Source: Gemmatimonadota bacterium (GTDB taxonomy: Bacteria > Gemmatimonadota > Gemmatimonadetes > Longimicrobiales > Gaopeijiaceae). Taken from it: DNA of 32,344 nt. The notes under the pieces were generated by a model that had not been told where the DNA came from, ran no database searches, and worked only from the letters and a program-made list of their open reading frames with translations. The stretch is taken from positions 1 to 32,344 of the forward strand of contig JAQBXY010000034.1 in the NCBI GenBank assembly GCA_027623325.1, read 5' to 3'. A program made the translations under genes and the position numbers. The first letter of the stretch is position 1, and each line of letters starts with the position of its first letter. Shown one piece after another: positions 25,747 to 32,344 of the stretch.

Positions 25747-27564
25747 ATGTCGGAACTCGATCCCAAACTCACGTTCGACTCGTTCGTCGTCGGCCCCGCC
25801 AACCGATTGGCGTCGGCCGCCGCCCGTCGAGCAGCCGAGTCCCCCGGCACGAGCTACAACCCGCTCTTCCTCTATTCGGCTCCAGGGCTCGGCAAGACAC
25901 ACATCCTGACTGCGATCGCCCATAAGTCGGCCAGCGGTGGGAAGGATCTCGCTGTCGAGTACATGGCGCTCGACGAGTACTTGAACCGGCTCGAGGGAAG
26001 TCTCAAATCGGGTAGTAGTGAGAAGGCGCTCTACGACCATCTCGATATTCTTCTGCTCGACGACGTGCAGTTTCTCACGGGCCAGCCGGAAGCCCAGGAA
26101 ATGCTGCTCAAGACGCTCGATCAACTGACCGCGGCGGGTGGCCAGATCGTCTTGGCGAGCGATCGCCCGCCGGCCGACATCAACGGGCTTGATGCGCGCC
26201 TGCTCTCGCGTTTTTCGGGCGGGCTCATCGTCGACCTGGGTGCTCCGGAATACGAAACGCGGGTGGCGATCATCATCAAGAAGGCCACCGATCGAGGGCA
26301 AACACTCGAACCCGGTGTCGCGGAAGCGGTCGCCAAGGCTCCCTTGAAGAACGTTCGGGAACTGGGCGGGATCCTCAACAAGATCTTCGCGACTCAGGAT
26401 CTCGAAGAACGACGGGTCTCGCTCGACGAGGTCGGGGCTCTGATGGCCGAGCAGGACAAGGCAGCGGCGCTCAGCACCGGGTCCGACGAATTCGGCTCCT
26501 TTTTGAGCGAGTTGGCGTCGACGGTCGCCTCTGCCGTCGAGTTGAAGGAAGAGCCTTGGAGAAAAGCGGTCCGTGAGGCCATCGAGTCTGCCGATCGGCA
26601 GGGTTTTTCGACGTTGAGACTCGTCGCGATGCAGGAAGGAGCGAAGTCGGCCAATTGGGAAAAGCTGATCGAGGCGTTCAAGGTCGACATTCACCGACTG
26701 AACGAAATCGACAACGAGCTCCAGCGACTCGGGAACCCGTGGCCTGAGGCCGCTCAGGGCGTTTTGGAGGATCCCGATCGCCTCGAGGAGGCCGAGGCAC
26801 TCCTGACCTCGGTGCGAGAGCGTCAGCGGCCCTTCCCCTCGCTCGGATCGGGTCCCCAGCTCCATGACCTCGAGGCGTTCGAGAATATCGCACTGAAGGC
26901 GGGTGCGCAGTTGGTCGGCGCGGAGAAGCCCGAATACAACCCTCTGTTCGTGTGGTCCGCCGACGAGGCTGTTGGCCGGACGCTTTTGGGTGCCGTGGGT
27001 CGTACCTACGGTGAGTCCTATCCTGAACTTCGGATGGCGGTGAGTTCGGTTTCCTTGTTCGCGGCCGACTTCATCCGTGCTTTGGGCGAGGGTGTGGCGG
27101 GGGCGTGGCGTGAGCGCTGGTGGACGGTAGATCTCCTCCTGGTCCACGGGATTCAGGAGTTGACCGAGACCGAACGGGCACAGGACGAGTTCTTTCACCT
27201 CTTCGAAGCGCTGCGTCGGAGGGGCGCCCGCATGATGTTCGTTGCGGACCGTCCGCCGTCAGCCATCGAAGACATCGACGACCGTCTCCGCTCACGATTC
27301 GAAGGTGGGTTGGTCCTCGAGTTGTCGACGGGCGTGGCCGGTCCGTTCGAGTTGATCGAGCCGCCAGAAGGAGAGGCTCCCGCCGACAGCGTCTTCATGC
27401 CTGCACTGGGATCGGCCGGGAGCGGCGATTCGGCACGGGCCTCCGAGCCCCAACCGGTCGCGATCGAACCCGCGAAGAAGGGCGGCGCCTGGTTCCCAGG
27501 CCCCGAGAACGTCGTCATCCACTGGCCCCGGATGCATGAACTCCTCATCGAGGAGCTCGACTGA
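25747..27564 (+). CDS. tandem DnaA-type AAA+ protein without DNA-binding domain
   Basis: A 605-residue protein of two DnaA/Hda-like modules. Module 1 (about 6-235) has FDSFVVGPANRLA, YNPLFLY, Walker A SAPGLGKT (44-51), Walker B LLLDDVQF (Asp105-Asp106), sensor I ASDR (137-140), box VII RLLSRF (arginine finger Arg155) and sensor II KNVRELGG (Arg204). A helical region (about 236-375) follows. Module 2 (about 376-530) repeats the plan with YNPLFVW. Its Walker A is degenerate (SADEAVGRT, Lys replaced by Arg) and its Walker B Asp pair is His467-Gly468, but RLRSRF with Arg517 is kept. The DnaA helix-turn-helix domain is absent; the C-terminal 75 residues are unassigned. It is not the replication initiator. 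It is probably an ATP-regulated scaffold or switch. Confidence 0.9.
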   Translation: MSELDPKLTFDSFVVGPANRLASAAARRAAESPGTSYNPLFLYSAPGLGKTHILTAIAHKSASGGKDLAVEYMALDEYLNRLEGSLKSGSSEKALYDHLDILLLDDVQFLTGQPEAQEMLLKTLDQLTAAGGQIVLASDRPPADINGLDARLLSRFSGGLIVDLGAPEYETRVAIIIKKATDRGQTLEPGVAEAVAKAPLKNVRELGGILNKIFATQDLEERRVSLDEVGALMAEQDKAAALSTGSDEFGSFLSELASTVASAVELKEEPWRKAVREAIESADRQGFSTLRLVAMQEGAKSANWEKLIEAFKVDIHRLNEIDNELQRLGNPWPEAAQGVLEDPDRLEEAEALLTSVRERQRPFPSLGSGPQLHDLEAFENIALKAGAQLVGAEKPEYNPLFVWSADEAVGRTLLGAVGRTYGESYPELRMAVSSVSLFAADFIRALGEGVAGAWRERWWTVDLLLVHGIQELTETERAQDEFFHLFEALRRRGARMMFVADRPPSAIEDIDDRLRSRFEGGLVLELSTGVAGPFELIEPPEGEAPADSVFMPALGSAGSGDSARASEPQPVAIEPAKKGGAWFPGPENVVIHWPRMHELLIEELD

Positions 27565-29183
27565 TGGCGATCGAAGGCGCCCTTCAGGACGTCAGCCTGG
27601 CCGATATCTGCCAGCTGCTCGGTATGGGGATGAAGACCGGCTGTTTGAGCATCACGGACCGCTCGAACTTCGGTTACATCTACTTCGGCAAAGGGCGTGT
27701 CATCTACGCGTCGGTCCTGAACCGAAAGGATCGGCTGGGCGAGTTGCTTGTCCGAAACCACGTGATCACTCGAAAGGACCTGTCCGCCGCCATGGAGCGG
27801 CAGGCGAGGGAGAAGGGCAAACGCCTCGGCGAGATCCTCGTCGAGATCGAGGCGTTGACCGAGGCGGACCTACAGAAGTACATCCAAAATCAGATCGAGG
27901 AGGCAGTGTACCACCTCTTCGCCTGGACCCAGGGCTCGTTCCATTTCGACACCGACCAGATGCCCGACGAGGACGGCATCTTCCTGGTGAGCATCCCGCC
28001 CGAGGCGCTGCTCATGGAGGGTGCGCGGCGGGTGGACGAGTGGAGTCAGGTCGAGAAGAAGATTCCGTCGTTCGATATCGTCTTCCAGTTGGACAAACAT
28101 CCGGACGAGTCGGATGAGGACGTCGAGCTGACGAAGGATCAAAAGAAGCTCCTCCCCTTCATCGACGGACAGAGAACGGTCCACGAGATCATGGACGAAG
28201 CCGGCCTCGTGGAGTTCGAGACTGGCAAGGGCCTCTATGGTCTCATCCAGGCGGGCTTCGTCTCCCGATCGGGGGAGCGCAGCACGACCGAGGAAACCGG
28301 CGGCGACGAGGCGCTTCAGCAGCACCTCAACGTCGGGATCGCGTACTACCGATCGGGGATGATGGAGGACGCGGGTCGCGAATTCGAACAGGCGCTCGCG
28401 GCCGATCCTAAGCAGGCTCGCGCGAACTTCATGATGGGCCTGATCGCTTTCCGGCGCGGCCGACTCGAGGAGGCGTTGGGGCACTTCGGCTCGATGCCGC
28501 CGGGCGCAGGAAACAACTACTCGGTCCACCGGAACACGGCGCTGATCCTCGAACTGCTCGGAAGGTACGATGAGGCGCTCGGAGCCCTGGACGAGGCGCT
28601 GGTCACCAAGCCGACGGATCCGGACGTGCATCTGGCGCGCGCGATCATTCACCTGAAACGCCGTGACATTCCGAAGTCGCTCGAAGCGCTGCGCCAGTAC
28701 CGTACGTCGCCGGCCGTGAAGAAGCCGGCCGCTGCCTACTACGCGTATACGGTGCTCGCGTCCGCAGTTGGAGGCGATCTAGAATACGCGGTATCGGTAG
28801 GTCGCGAAGGCCTCCGTCACTACCCCGACTCCGGTCCGATTCTGGTGAACTCCGGCGCGGTACTCGAGCGACGCGGAGAAGTCGAGGCTGCCGCCGCGCT
28901 TTACAAGCGCGCAGTCCAATTGCAGCAACCGCTCCCTCAAGCCCATAAGAATCTCGGGGATCAGGCTTACGCGCACGGAGACCATGAGGGTGCTCGTGCC
29001 CAGTACGAGAAGGCGGTAAAGCTGTCTCCTCGCTTGGGCGACGACGTGTATCTGCGTTTGGGGACCATGGCGTACAAGGCGAACGACCGTGACGTCGCGT
29101 TGCTTCTGTGGCGCCGTGCCCTGGACCTGAATCCCAACAACGAGGCCGTCCAGGCGAACCTGGAGATGTTGGCCGGCGAGTAG
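27564..29183 (+). CDS. DUF4388 (PATAN) domain protein with C-terminal TPR repeats
   Basis: A 539-residue cytoplasmic protein. The N-terminus is a DUF4388/PATAN domain (about 1-125: GALQDVSLADICQLLGMGMKTG, YIYFGKGRVIYA, RLGELLVRNHVITRKDL, QGSFHFD). A winged-helix-like segment follows (about 180-235: LLPFIDGQRTVHEIMDEAGL), then seven or so TPR-type helix pairs (about 255-535, for example AGREFEQALAADPKQARANFMMGL and ALDLNPNNEAVQANLEML). PATAN domains are common in two-component and gliding-related proteins as interaction modules. Its ATG shares one base with the preceding stop (TGATG), so it is coupled to the DnaA-like gene. Function unknown. Confidence 0.88.
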   Translation: MAIEGALQDVSLADICQLLGMGMKTGCLSITDRSNFGYIYFGKGRVIYASVLNRKDRLGELLVRNHVITRKDLSAAMERQAREKGKRLGEILVEIEALTEADLQKYIQNQIEEAVYHLFAWTQGSFHFDTDQMPDEDGIFLVSIPPEALLMEGARRVDEWSQVEKKIPSFDIVFQLDKHPDESDEDVELTKDQKKLLPFIDGQRTVHEIMDEAGLVEFETGKGLYGLIQAGFVSRSGERSTTEETGGDEALQQHLNVGIAYYRSGMMEDAGREFEQALAADPKQARANFMMGLIAFRRGRLEEALGHFGSMPPGAGNNYSVHRNTALILELLGRYDEALGALDEALVTKPTDPDVHLARAIIHLKRRDIPKSLEALRQYRTSPAVKKPAAAYYAYTVLASAVGGDLEYAVSVGREGLRHYPDSGPILVNSGAVLERRGEVEAAAALYKRAVQLQQPLPQAHKNLGDQAYAHGDHEGARAQYEKAVKLSPRLGDDVYLRLGTMAYKANDRDVALLLWRRALDLNPNNEAVQANLEMLAGE

Positions 29184-29184
29184 A

Positions 29185-30222
29185 GTGTCGAGGCTCCACG
29201 CCGAATGGGTCCGAACGCTGATTCAGGACGTGCGGTACTGTCTGATAGGTGGTGGAATCGTCCTGGGCTTGATCGTGTCGACCGCCCAAAGCGTCAGGGG
29301 CCAACTTCCGACGGTGCTCGATGGTCAGGTCTATTCCGTACTGGAGGGGCAGCGGGCGCAGGTGCGCTTCGCGCCACAGGACGCTAGGGTCGCCGCGCGT
29401 GTTTTGGGCCTGCTCGACAGCCAACCACCCCTCCCAGGGCTCCCACCGGACCTGCCGAACGGCGTGGACGCGGTGCTCGCCCATTCGCCCCAGGCCTTCG
29501 ACGAATTGACGGGCGGGGTCGTGCCGGAGTGGCGCGCCGGGGTAGCGATCCCCGACCTGAACATGCTCGTCATGCCCACGGGCGAGGGCGTGCGTGTCGT
29601 CGATGGCGAGGGTCTGCGGACGCTGCGCCACGAGTGGGCTCACCTCGGCCTGCATGGCTACCTGGGCGACCTCCGCGCCCCCCGTTGGTTCGACGAGGGC
29701 TATGCGCAGTGGGCATCAGGCGGATTCGATGCGGCCGAGGCGTGGCGTCTCCGTGTGCTGATCGCGCTCGGGCGGGCCCCCGCGCTCGACTCTCTCGACC
29801 TTCGCTGGCCCTCCGGTCGAGAGGAGGCACTCTCGGCCTATCTTCTGTCTGCCAGTGCCTTGAACTATTTGCTGGAGCCGAGCGGCGAACGCGGCCTGGA
29901 GCTGTTCTTCGAACGGTGGCGAAGGGATCGGTCCTTCGACTCGGCGTTTCTGGAGACGTTCGGGGTCACCAGCGGTCAGTTCGAGGAAGACTGGCGACGG
30001 CACGTGCGCCAGCGCTATGGATGGCTCTTCGTGGTGAGTCGCTCGAGTGTCTTCTGGTCGCTCTTGGCACTGGTCTTGCTCTTCATGGTCAGAGTCCGGG
30101 CGCGTCACAATCGAGAGAGACTTGCGAGGCTTCGCGCACGGGAAATCCCGGACGACCCCGCGTTCTGGGAGGGTGTCTCCCAAACGGGGGGACCCGTCGA
30201 ACCGCCCTCCGGGGTAGGATGA
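29185..30222 (+). CDS. membrane-anchored HExxH peptidase (peptidase MA-like)
   Basis: A 345-residue protein with an N-terminal signal or anchor (about 17-36) and a C-terminal transmembrane segment (about 288-306) followed by a basic cytoplasmic tail. The gluzincin-type zinc motif HEWAH is at 149-153, and the third ligand Glu171 lies in WFDEGYAQW. This spacing fits peptidase MA-like (M1-related) proteins. The catalytic domain should face the periplasm. The start is a GTG one nt after the previous stop. The peptidase call is by motif; no substrate is known. Position and coupling suggest it works with the DnaA-like/DUF4388 pair. Confidence 0.78.
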   Translation: MSRLHAEWVRTLIQDVRYCLIGGGIVLGLIVSTAQSVRGQLPTVLDGQVYSVLEGQRAQVRFAPQDARVAARVLGLLDSQPPLPGLPPDLPNGVDAVLAHSPQAFDELTGGVVPEWRAGVAIPDLNMLVMPTGEGVRVVDGEGLRTLRHEWAHLGLHGYLGDLRAPRWFDEGYAQWASGGFDAAEAWRLRVLIALGRAPALDSLDLRWPSGREEALSAYLLSASALNYLLEPSGERGLELFFERWRRDRSFDSAFLETFGVTSGQFEEDWRRHVRQRYGWLFVVSRSSVFWSLLALVLLFMVRVRARHNRERLARLRAREIPDDPAFWEGVSQTGGPVEPPSGVG

Positions 30223-30226
30223 GGCC

Positions 30227-31549
30227 ATGATTGATCGCTCGAAGTCGCGCATTCTCGTCGTCGACGACGATACCGACGGACTCGAAGTACTCGAGTTGCG
30301 TCTCACGCACGCGGGCTACGACGTCGAGACCGCAGACAGCGCCGAAAAAGCGCTCGCACGTGTGAGTGCGTTCGATCCCGGGATGATCGTGACCGATGTC
30401 CGCATGTCGGGCATGACCGGCCTCGAACTGCTGGAGAAGGTGCGGGGGGCCATGGAAGGTGTCGAGGTCGTCGTCATGACGGCTCACGACGATATGGAGA
30501 CGGCGGTTCGGGCCATGAAGTCCGGAGCGTTCGACTTCCTTGTGAAGCCCGTCGATCCCAAGGCCGTTCAGGCGTTGGCCGACCGCTGCTTCCGCGATCG
30601 TGCGCTGACCGAGGGAAGCGAGATCCCCGAGGCACAGGCAGCCCTCCCTCGAAGTCGGCTCATCGGCCGTGACCCACGCATGATCGAGATCTACAAGACG
30701 ATCGGTGTGCTCGCCGCGAACCGCGCCACCGTGCTCATCCGTGGTGAGACCGGGACGGGCAAGGAGGTCATCGCCCGAGGCATTCACGAGAATTCGGGAC
30801 ATTCCGCCGAGCCCTTCATTGCCGTGAACTGCACCGCGTTGACGGACACACTGCTCGAATCGGAGCTGTTCGGACACGTCAAGGGAGCCTTCACCGGGGC
30901 GACGCACGCTCGGAAGGGGTACTTCGAGATGGCCGGGAAGGGGACGATCTTCCTCGACGAGATCGGGGACACCAGTCCAGACTTCCAGACGAAGTTGCTC
31001 CGAGTACTCCAGGAGCGGCGCTTCTACCCCGTGGGTGGTGAGGACTCCAAGAAGACCGGCGCACGCGTCATCGCGGCTACCCACCAGCCGATCGAGGAGC
31101 TCATCGAGGCCGGACGCTTCCGCGAGGACCTGTACTTCCGCCTCAAGGTCGTCGGCATCGAGGTGCCGCCGCTCCGCGAGCGTCCCGGAGACATCGAGCT
31201 CGTCGCGGTCGCGCTGCTCGGTCGGATCCGTGAGGAGACCCAGCGCGACGTCCGACGCATCTCGGATGAGGCCGTTGCGCGTCTGCAGGCCTACAGTTGG
31301 CCCGGGAACGTGCGTGAACTCGAGAACGCGCTCCTGCGTGCTGCGATCGTGGCACGCGGCACCGTCATCGGTGCCGACCATCTCATCCTCGGCGAAGCGG
31401 ATCAGCACGGCCCCGCCGATTTCACATTGGCCGGTGCGATCGCACGGCAGGTAGCCCTCGCGATGGACAGGGTCGCCGGTGACGAGGCGGCTGCGTCAGA
31501 GCTTCTTGGCATTACCGTGAAGGAGCTCAAGAAGCACCTCAGCGATTGA
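30227..31549 (+). CDS. NtrC-family sigma-54-dependent response regulator
   Basis: A 440-residue transcription activator. The receiver domain (about 7-120) has the acidic pocket VVDDD and phospho-acceptor Asp57 in IVTDVRMSG, then KPVD with the conserved Lys. The sigma-54 activator AAA+ domain (about 145-380) has Walker A GETGTGKE (173-180), GAFTGA (220-225), Walker B GTIFLDEIGD and the arginine-finger region FREDLYFRL. A short Fis-type helix-turn-helix closes it (AAASELLGITVKELKKHL). All key residues for phosphorylation, ATP hydrolysis and sigma-54 contact are present. No histidine kinase lies in the window. It is 4 nt from the peptidase gene and ends the four-gene unit. Confidence 0.95.
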   Translation: MIDRSKSRILVVDDDTDGLEVLELRLTHAGYDVETADSAEKALARVSAFDPGMIVTDVRMSGMTGLELLEKVRGAMEGVEVVVMTAHDDMETAVRAMKSGAFDFLVKPVDPKAVQALADRCFRDRALTEGSEIPEAQAALPRSRLIGRDPRMIEIYKTIGVLAANRATVLIRGETGTGKEVIARGIHENSGHSAEPFIAVNCTALTDTLLESELFGHVKGAFTGATHARKGYFEMAGKGTIFLDEIGDTSPDFQTKLLRVLQERRFYPVGGEDSKKTGARVIAATHQPIEELIEAGRFREDLYFRLKVVGIEVPPLRERPGDIELVAVALLGRIREETQRDVRRISDEAVARLQAYSWPGNVRELENALLRAAIVARGTVIGADHLILGEADQHGPADFTLAGAIARQVALAMDRVAGDEAAASELLGITVKELKKHLSD

Positions 31550-31574
31550 CCCACTGCGCAGCCCTGTCTAGCAT
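31546..31574 (+). promoter_or_regulatory. sigma-70 promoter for a near-leaderless transcript
   Basis: TTGACC (31546-31551) overlaps the stop of the response regulator; 17 nt later TAGCAT lies at 31569-31574. The predicted transcription start falls at about 31581, that is, on the ATG at 31580. No SD precedes that ATG. Confidence 0.55.
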
Positions 31575-31579
31575 TCCCC

Positions 31580-31774
31580 ATGGCCAAGAAACCCACCAAA
31601 TCCGCAGCGCCCGTTGCCCTCAAGTTCACCAAGGTGAACGCGATGCTGGGTGGGGGCGGGATCCTGGCATTGACGCTCGGATACTGGCTGCTCGCTCAGG
31701 GTTCGATCACCGCTGCGCCACTCTTGCTCGTGCTCGGGTACGTCGTCCTGCTTCCCATGGCGATCATCCGGTAG
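31580..31774 (+). CDS. small two-helix membrane protein (DUF3098-like)
   Basis: A 64-residue protein with a Lys-rich start (MAKKPTKSAA), the segment LKFTKVNAMLGGGG and two hydrophobic helices (about 22-40 and 45-63) that end in PMAIIR. The pattern, FTKxN followed by two helices with a GSITxAPxLLVLGYV turn, resembles small proteins labelled DUF3098 in Bacteroidota, but I place it there only tentatively. A good promoter lies directly upstream, which supports a real gene. It may be translated from a leaderless mRNA. RidA follows after 38 nt. Confidence 0.75.
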   Translation: MAKKPTKSAAPVALKFTKVNAMLGGGGILALTLGYWLLAQGSITAAPLLLVLGYVVLLPMAIIR

Positions 31775-31812
31775 CAGCGTCCAGCTCTCTCCGCAAACCT
31801 GCCGTGCCCGCC

Positions 31813-32190
31813 ATGCGAAAACCGCTATCCAGTTCGACCGCGTCCGCCATCGGCCCGTACTCGCATGCGATCGACGATGGCACCCACGTATTCTGCTCAG
31901 GGCAAACGCCCATCGATCCCGCGACCGGCAAGCTTCGGGAAGGGACCGTCGGCGATCAGACGAATCAGTGTTTCGACAATCTCTTCGCGGTGCTCGCCGA
32001 CGGCGGCCTGACCTCCGACGATGTCGTGAAGGTCAACGTTTATCTGACCGACATGAACGACTTCGCCGAGATGAATGCGGCGTACACGACACGCTTCACA
32101 GCTCCCCCGCCGGCGCGGACCACCGTGGGGGTAGCAGCCCTCCCGATGGCCGCGCGGGTCGAGATTGAACTGGTGGCCAAGAAACGGTAG
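31813..32190 (+). CDS. ridA: RidA (YjgF/YER057c/UK114) enamine/imine deaminase
   Basis: Hydrolyses reactive 2-aminoacrylate-type enamines and imines made by PLP enzymes. The 125-residue product has the full family pattern: AIGPYSHAI, VFCSGQTPIDP, QCFDNLFAVLADGG, VVKVNVYLTDMNDFAEMN and the catalytic Arg in PPPARTTVGVAALP, ending VEIELVA. The open frame runs back to 31546 across the small gene, so a start near ATG 31813 (or GTG 31804) is chosen by family length. A 6-bp inverted repeat (TAGGCG/CGCCTA) sits on the stop codon but has no T-tract. Confidence 0.95.
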   Translation: MRKPLSSSTASAIGPYSHAIDDGTHVFCSGQTPIDPATGKLREGTVGDQTNQCFDNLFAVLADGGLTSDDVVKVNVYLTDMNDFAEMNAAYTTRFTAPPPARTTVGVAALPMAARVEIELVAKKR

Positions 32191-32200
32191 GCGATTCGCC

Positions 32201-32229
32201 TACACATGCTTCGACCCCGTCACTATGTT
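32201..32229 (+). promoter_or_regulatory. candidate sigma-70 promoter of tRNA-Val
   Basis: TACACA (32201-32206) and TATGTT (32224-32229) are spaced 17 nt apart. The predicted start near 32236 is about 10 nt before the tRNA. Each box matches consensus at 4 of 6 positions, and the -10 is identical to that proposed at 10151. Confidence 0.45.
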
Positions 32230-32245
32230 CGGGTCGTCGAAACGA

Positions 32246-32320
32246 GGGCGCTTAGCTCAGCTTGGTTAGAGCACCTGCCTTACAAGCAGGGGGTCGGGGG
32301 TTCGAGTCCCTCAGCGCCCA
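32246..32320 (+). tRNA. tRNA-Val (anticodon TAC)
   Basis: A 75-nt cloverleaf. The acceptor GGGCGCT pairs with AGCGCCC, and the discriminator A is at 32320. The D-arm is GCTCAGCTTGGTTAGAGC. The anticodon stem CCTGC/GCAGG has loop CTTACAA, giving anticodon TAC for Val. The T-arm is GGGGG/CCCTC with loop TTCGAGT. CCA is not encoded; the next bases are CTC. Confidence 0.97.
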
Positions 32321-32344
32321 CTCCAGTAAAGGCCCGTCTCGCTT

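Noticed and set aside
25747-26460. chromosomal replication initiator dnaA or Hda
   Set aside because: Module 1 is DnaA-like, but there is no domain IV DNA-binding helix-turn-helix, no DnaA boxes or dnaN nearby, and a second degenerate module follows. Neither name fits.
25579-27198. 539-codon open frame on the minus strand
   Set aside because: Antisense shadow of the DnaA-like gene, whose AAA+ motifs prove the plus strand is coding.
30089-31408. 439-codon open frame on the minus strand
   Set aside because: Antisense to the NtrC-type regulator; GAFTGA and Walker motifs are on the plus strand.

Overview
The window is about 32 kb of high-GC chromosomal DNA (roughly two-thirds G+C, my visual estimate). 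It is densely packed with housekeeping genes, with no insertion sequence, phage gene or CRISPR array. The gene types suggest a Gemmatimonadota-like, didermic bacterium: a secreted DUF5916/CBM9-like protein, a signal-peptide amidohydrolase, an ExbB-ExbD-ExbD-TonB set, DivIVA next to ileS, and a DUF4388-TPR protein beside a DnaA-like ATPase. This placement is an inference from gene content; no 16S or marker tree was available.

Layout. 1-2339 (+): the 3' part of a PlsC-type acyltransferase, enolase and an FtsB/DivIC-like septum protein. 2336-3277 (-): a slipin, convergent with ftsB. 3430-3503: a CAT-anticodon tRNA. 3675-7574 (+): a DUF5916 outer-membrane-type protein and a YiiX-like cysteine hydrolase. 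7534-10043 (-): a SET-domain protein, an M50-like membrane metalloprotease and a secreted amidohydrolase. 10198-16453 (+): a hypothetical protein, GDPD, tilS, hpt, ftsH and cdaA. 16590-18903 (+): exbB-exbD-exbD-tonB, closed by a strong terminator at 18927-18963. 19001-25637 (+): yggS, divIVA, a purine nucleoside phosphorylase, ileS and an RluD-type pseudouridine synthase, a variant of the ylm-divIVA-ileS-lspA-rluD neighbourhood. 25747-31549 (+): a tightly coupled four-gene unit. 31580-32320 (+): a small membrane protein, RidA and tRNA-Val(TAC).

The most interesting part is the unit at 25747-31549. Its first gene encodes a 605-residue protein with two DnaA-type AAA+ modules and no DnaA DNA-binding domain. 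The first module has every ATPase motif. The second has lost Walker A and Walker B but keeps the box VII arginine finger. It is followed, at spacings of -1, +1 and +4 nt, by a DUF4388 (PATAN)-TPR protein, a membrane-anchored HExxH peptidase-like protein and an NtrC-type sigma-54 response regulator. I know of no described function for this combination.

Two housekeeping enzymes carry informative active-site substitutions. The isoleucyl-tRNA synthetase is of the eukaryote-like IleRS2 kind and has GLHH where HxGH is expected, a signature linked to very high mupirocin resistance. The purine nucleoside phosphorylase has Asp where 6-oxopurine-specific enzymes have Asn, which predicts use of 6-aminopurine nucleosides such as adenosine.
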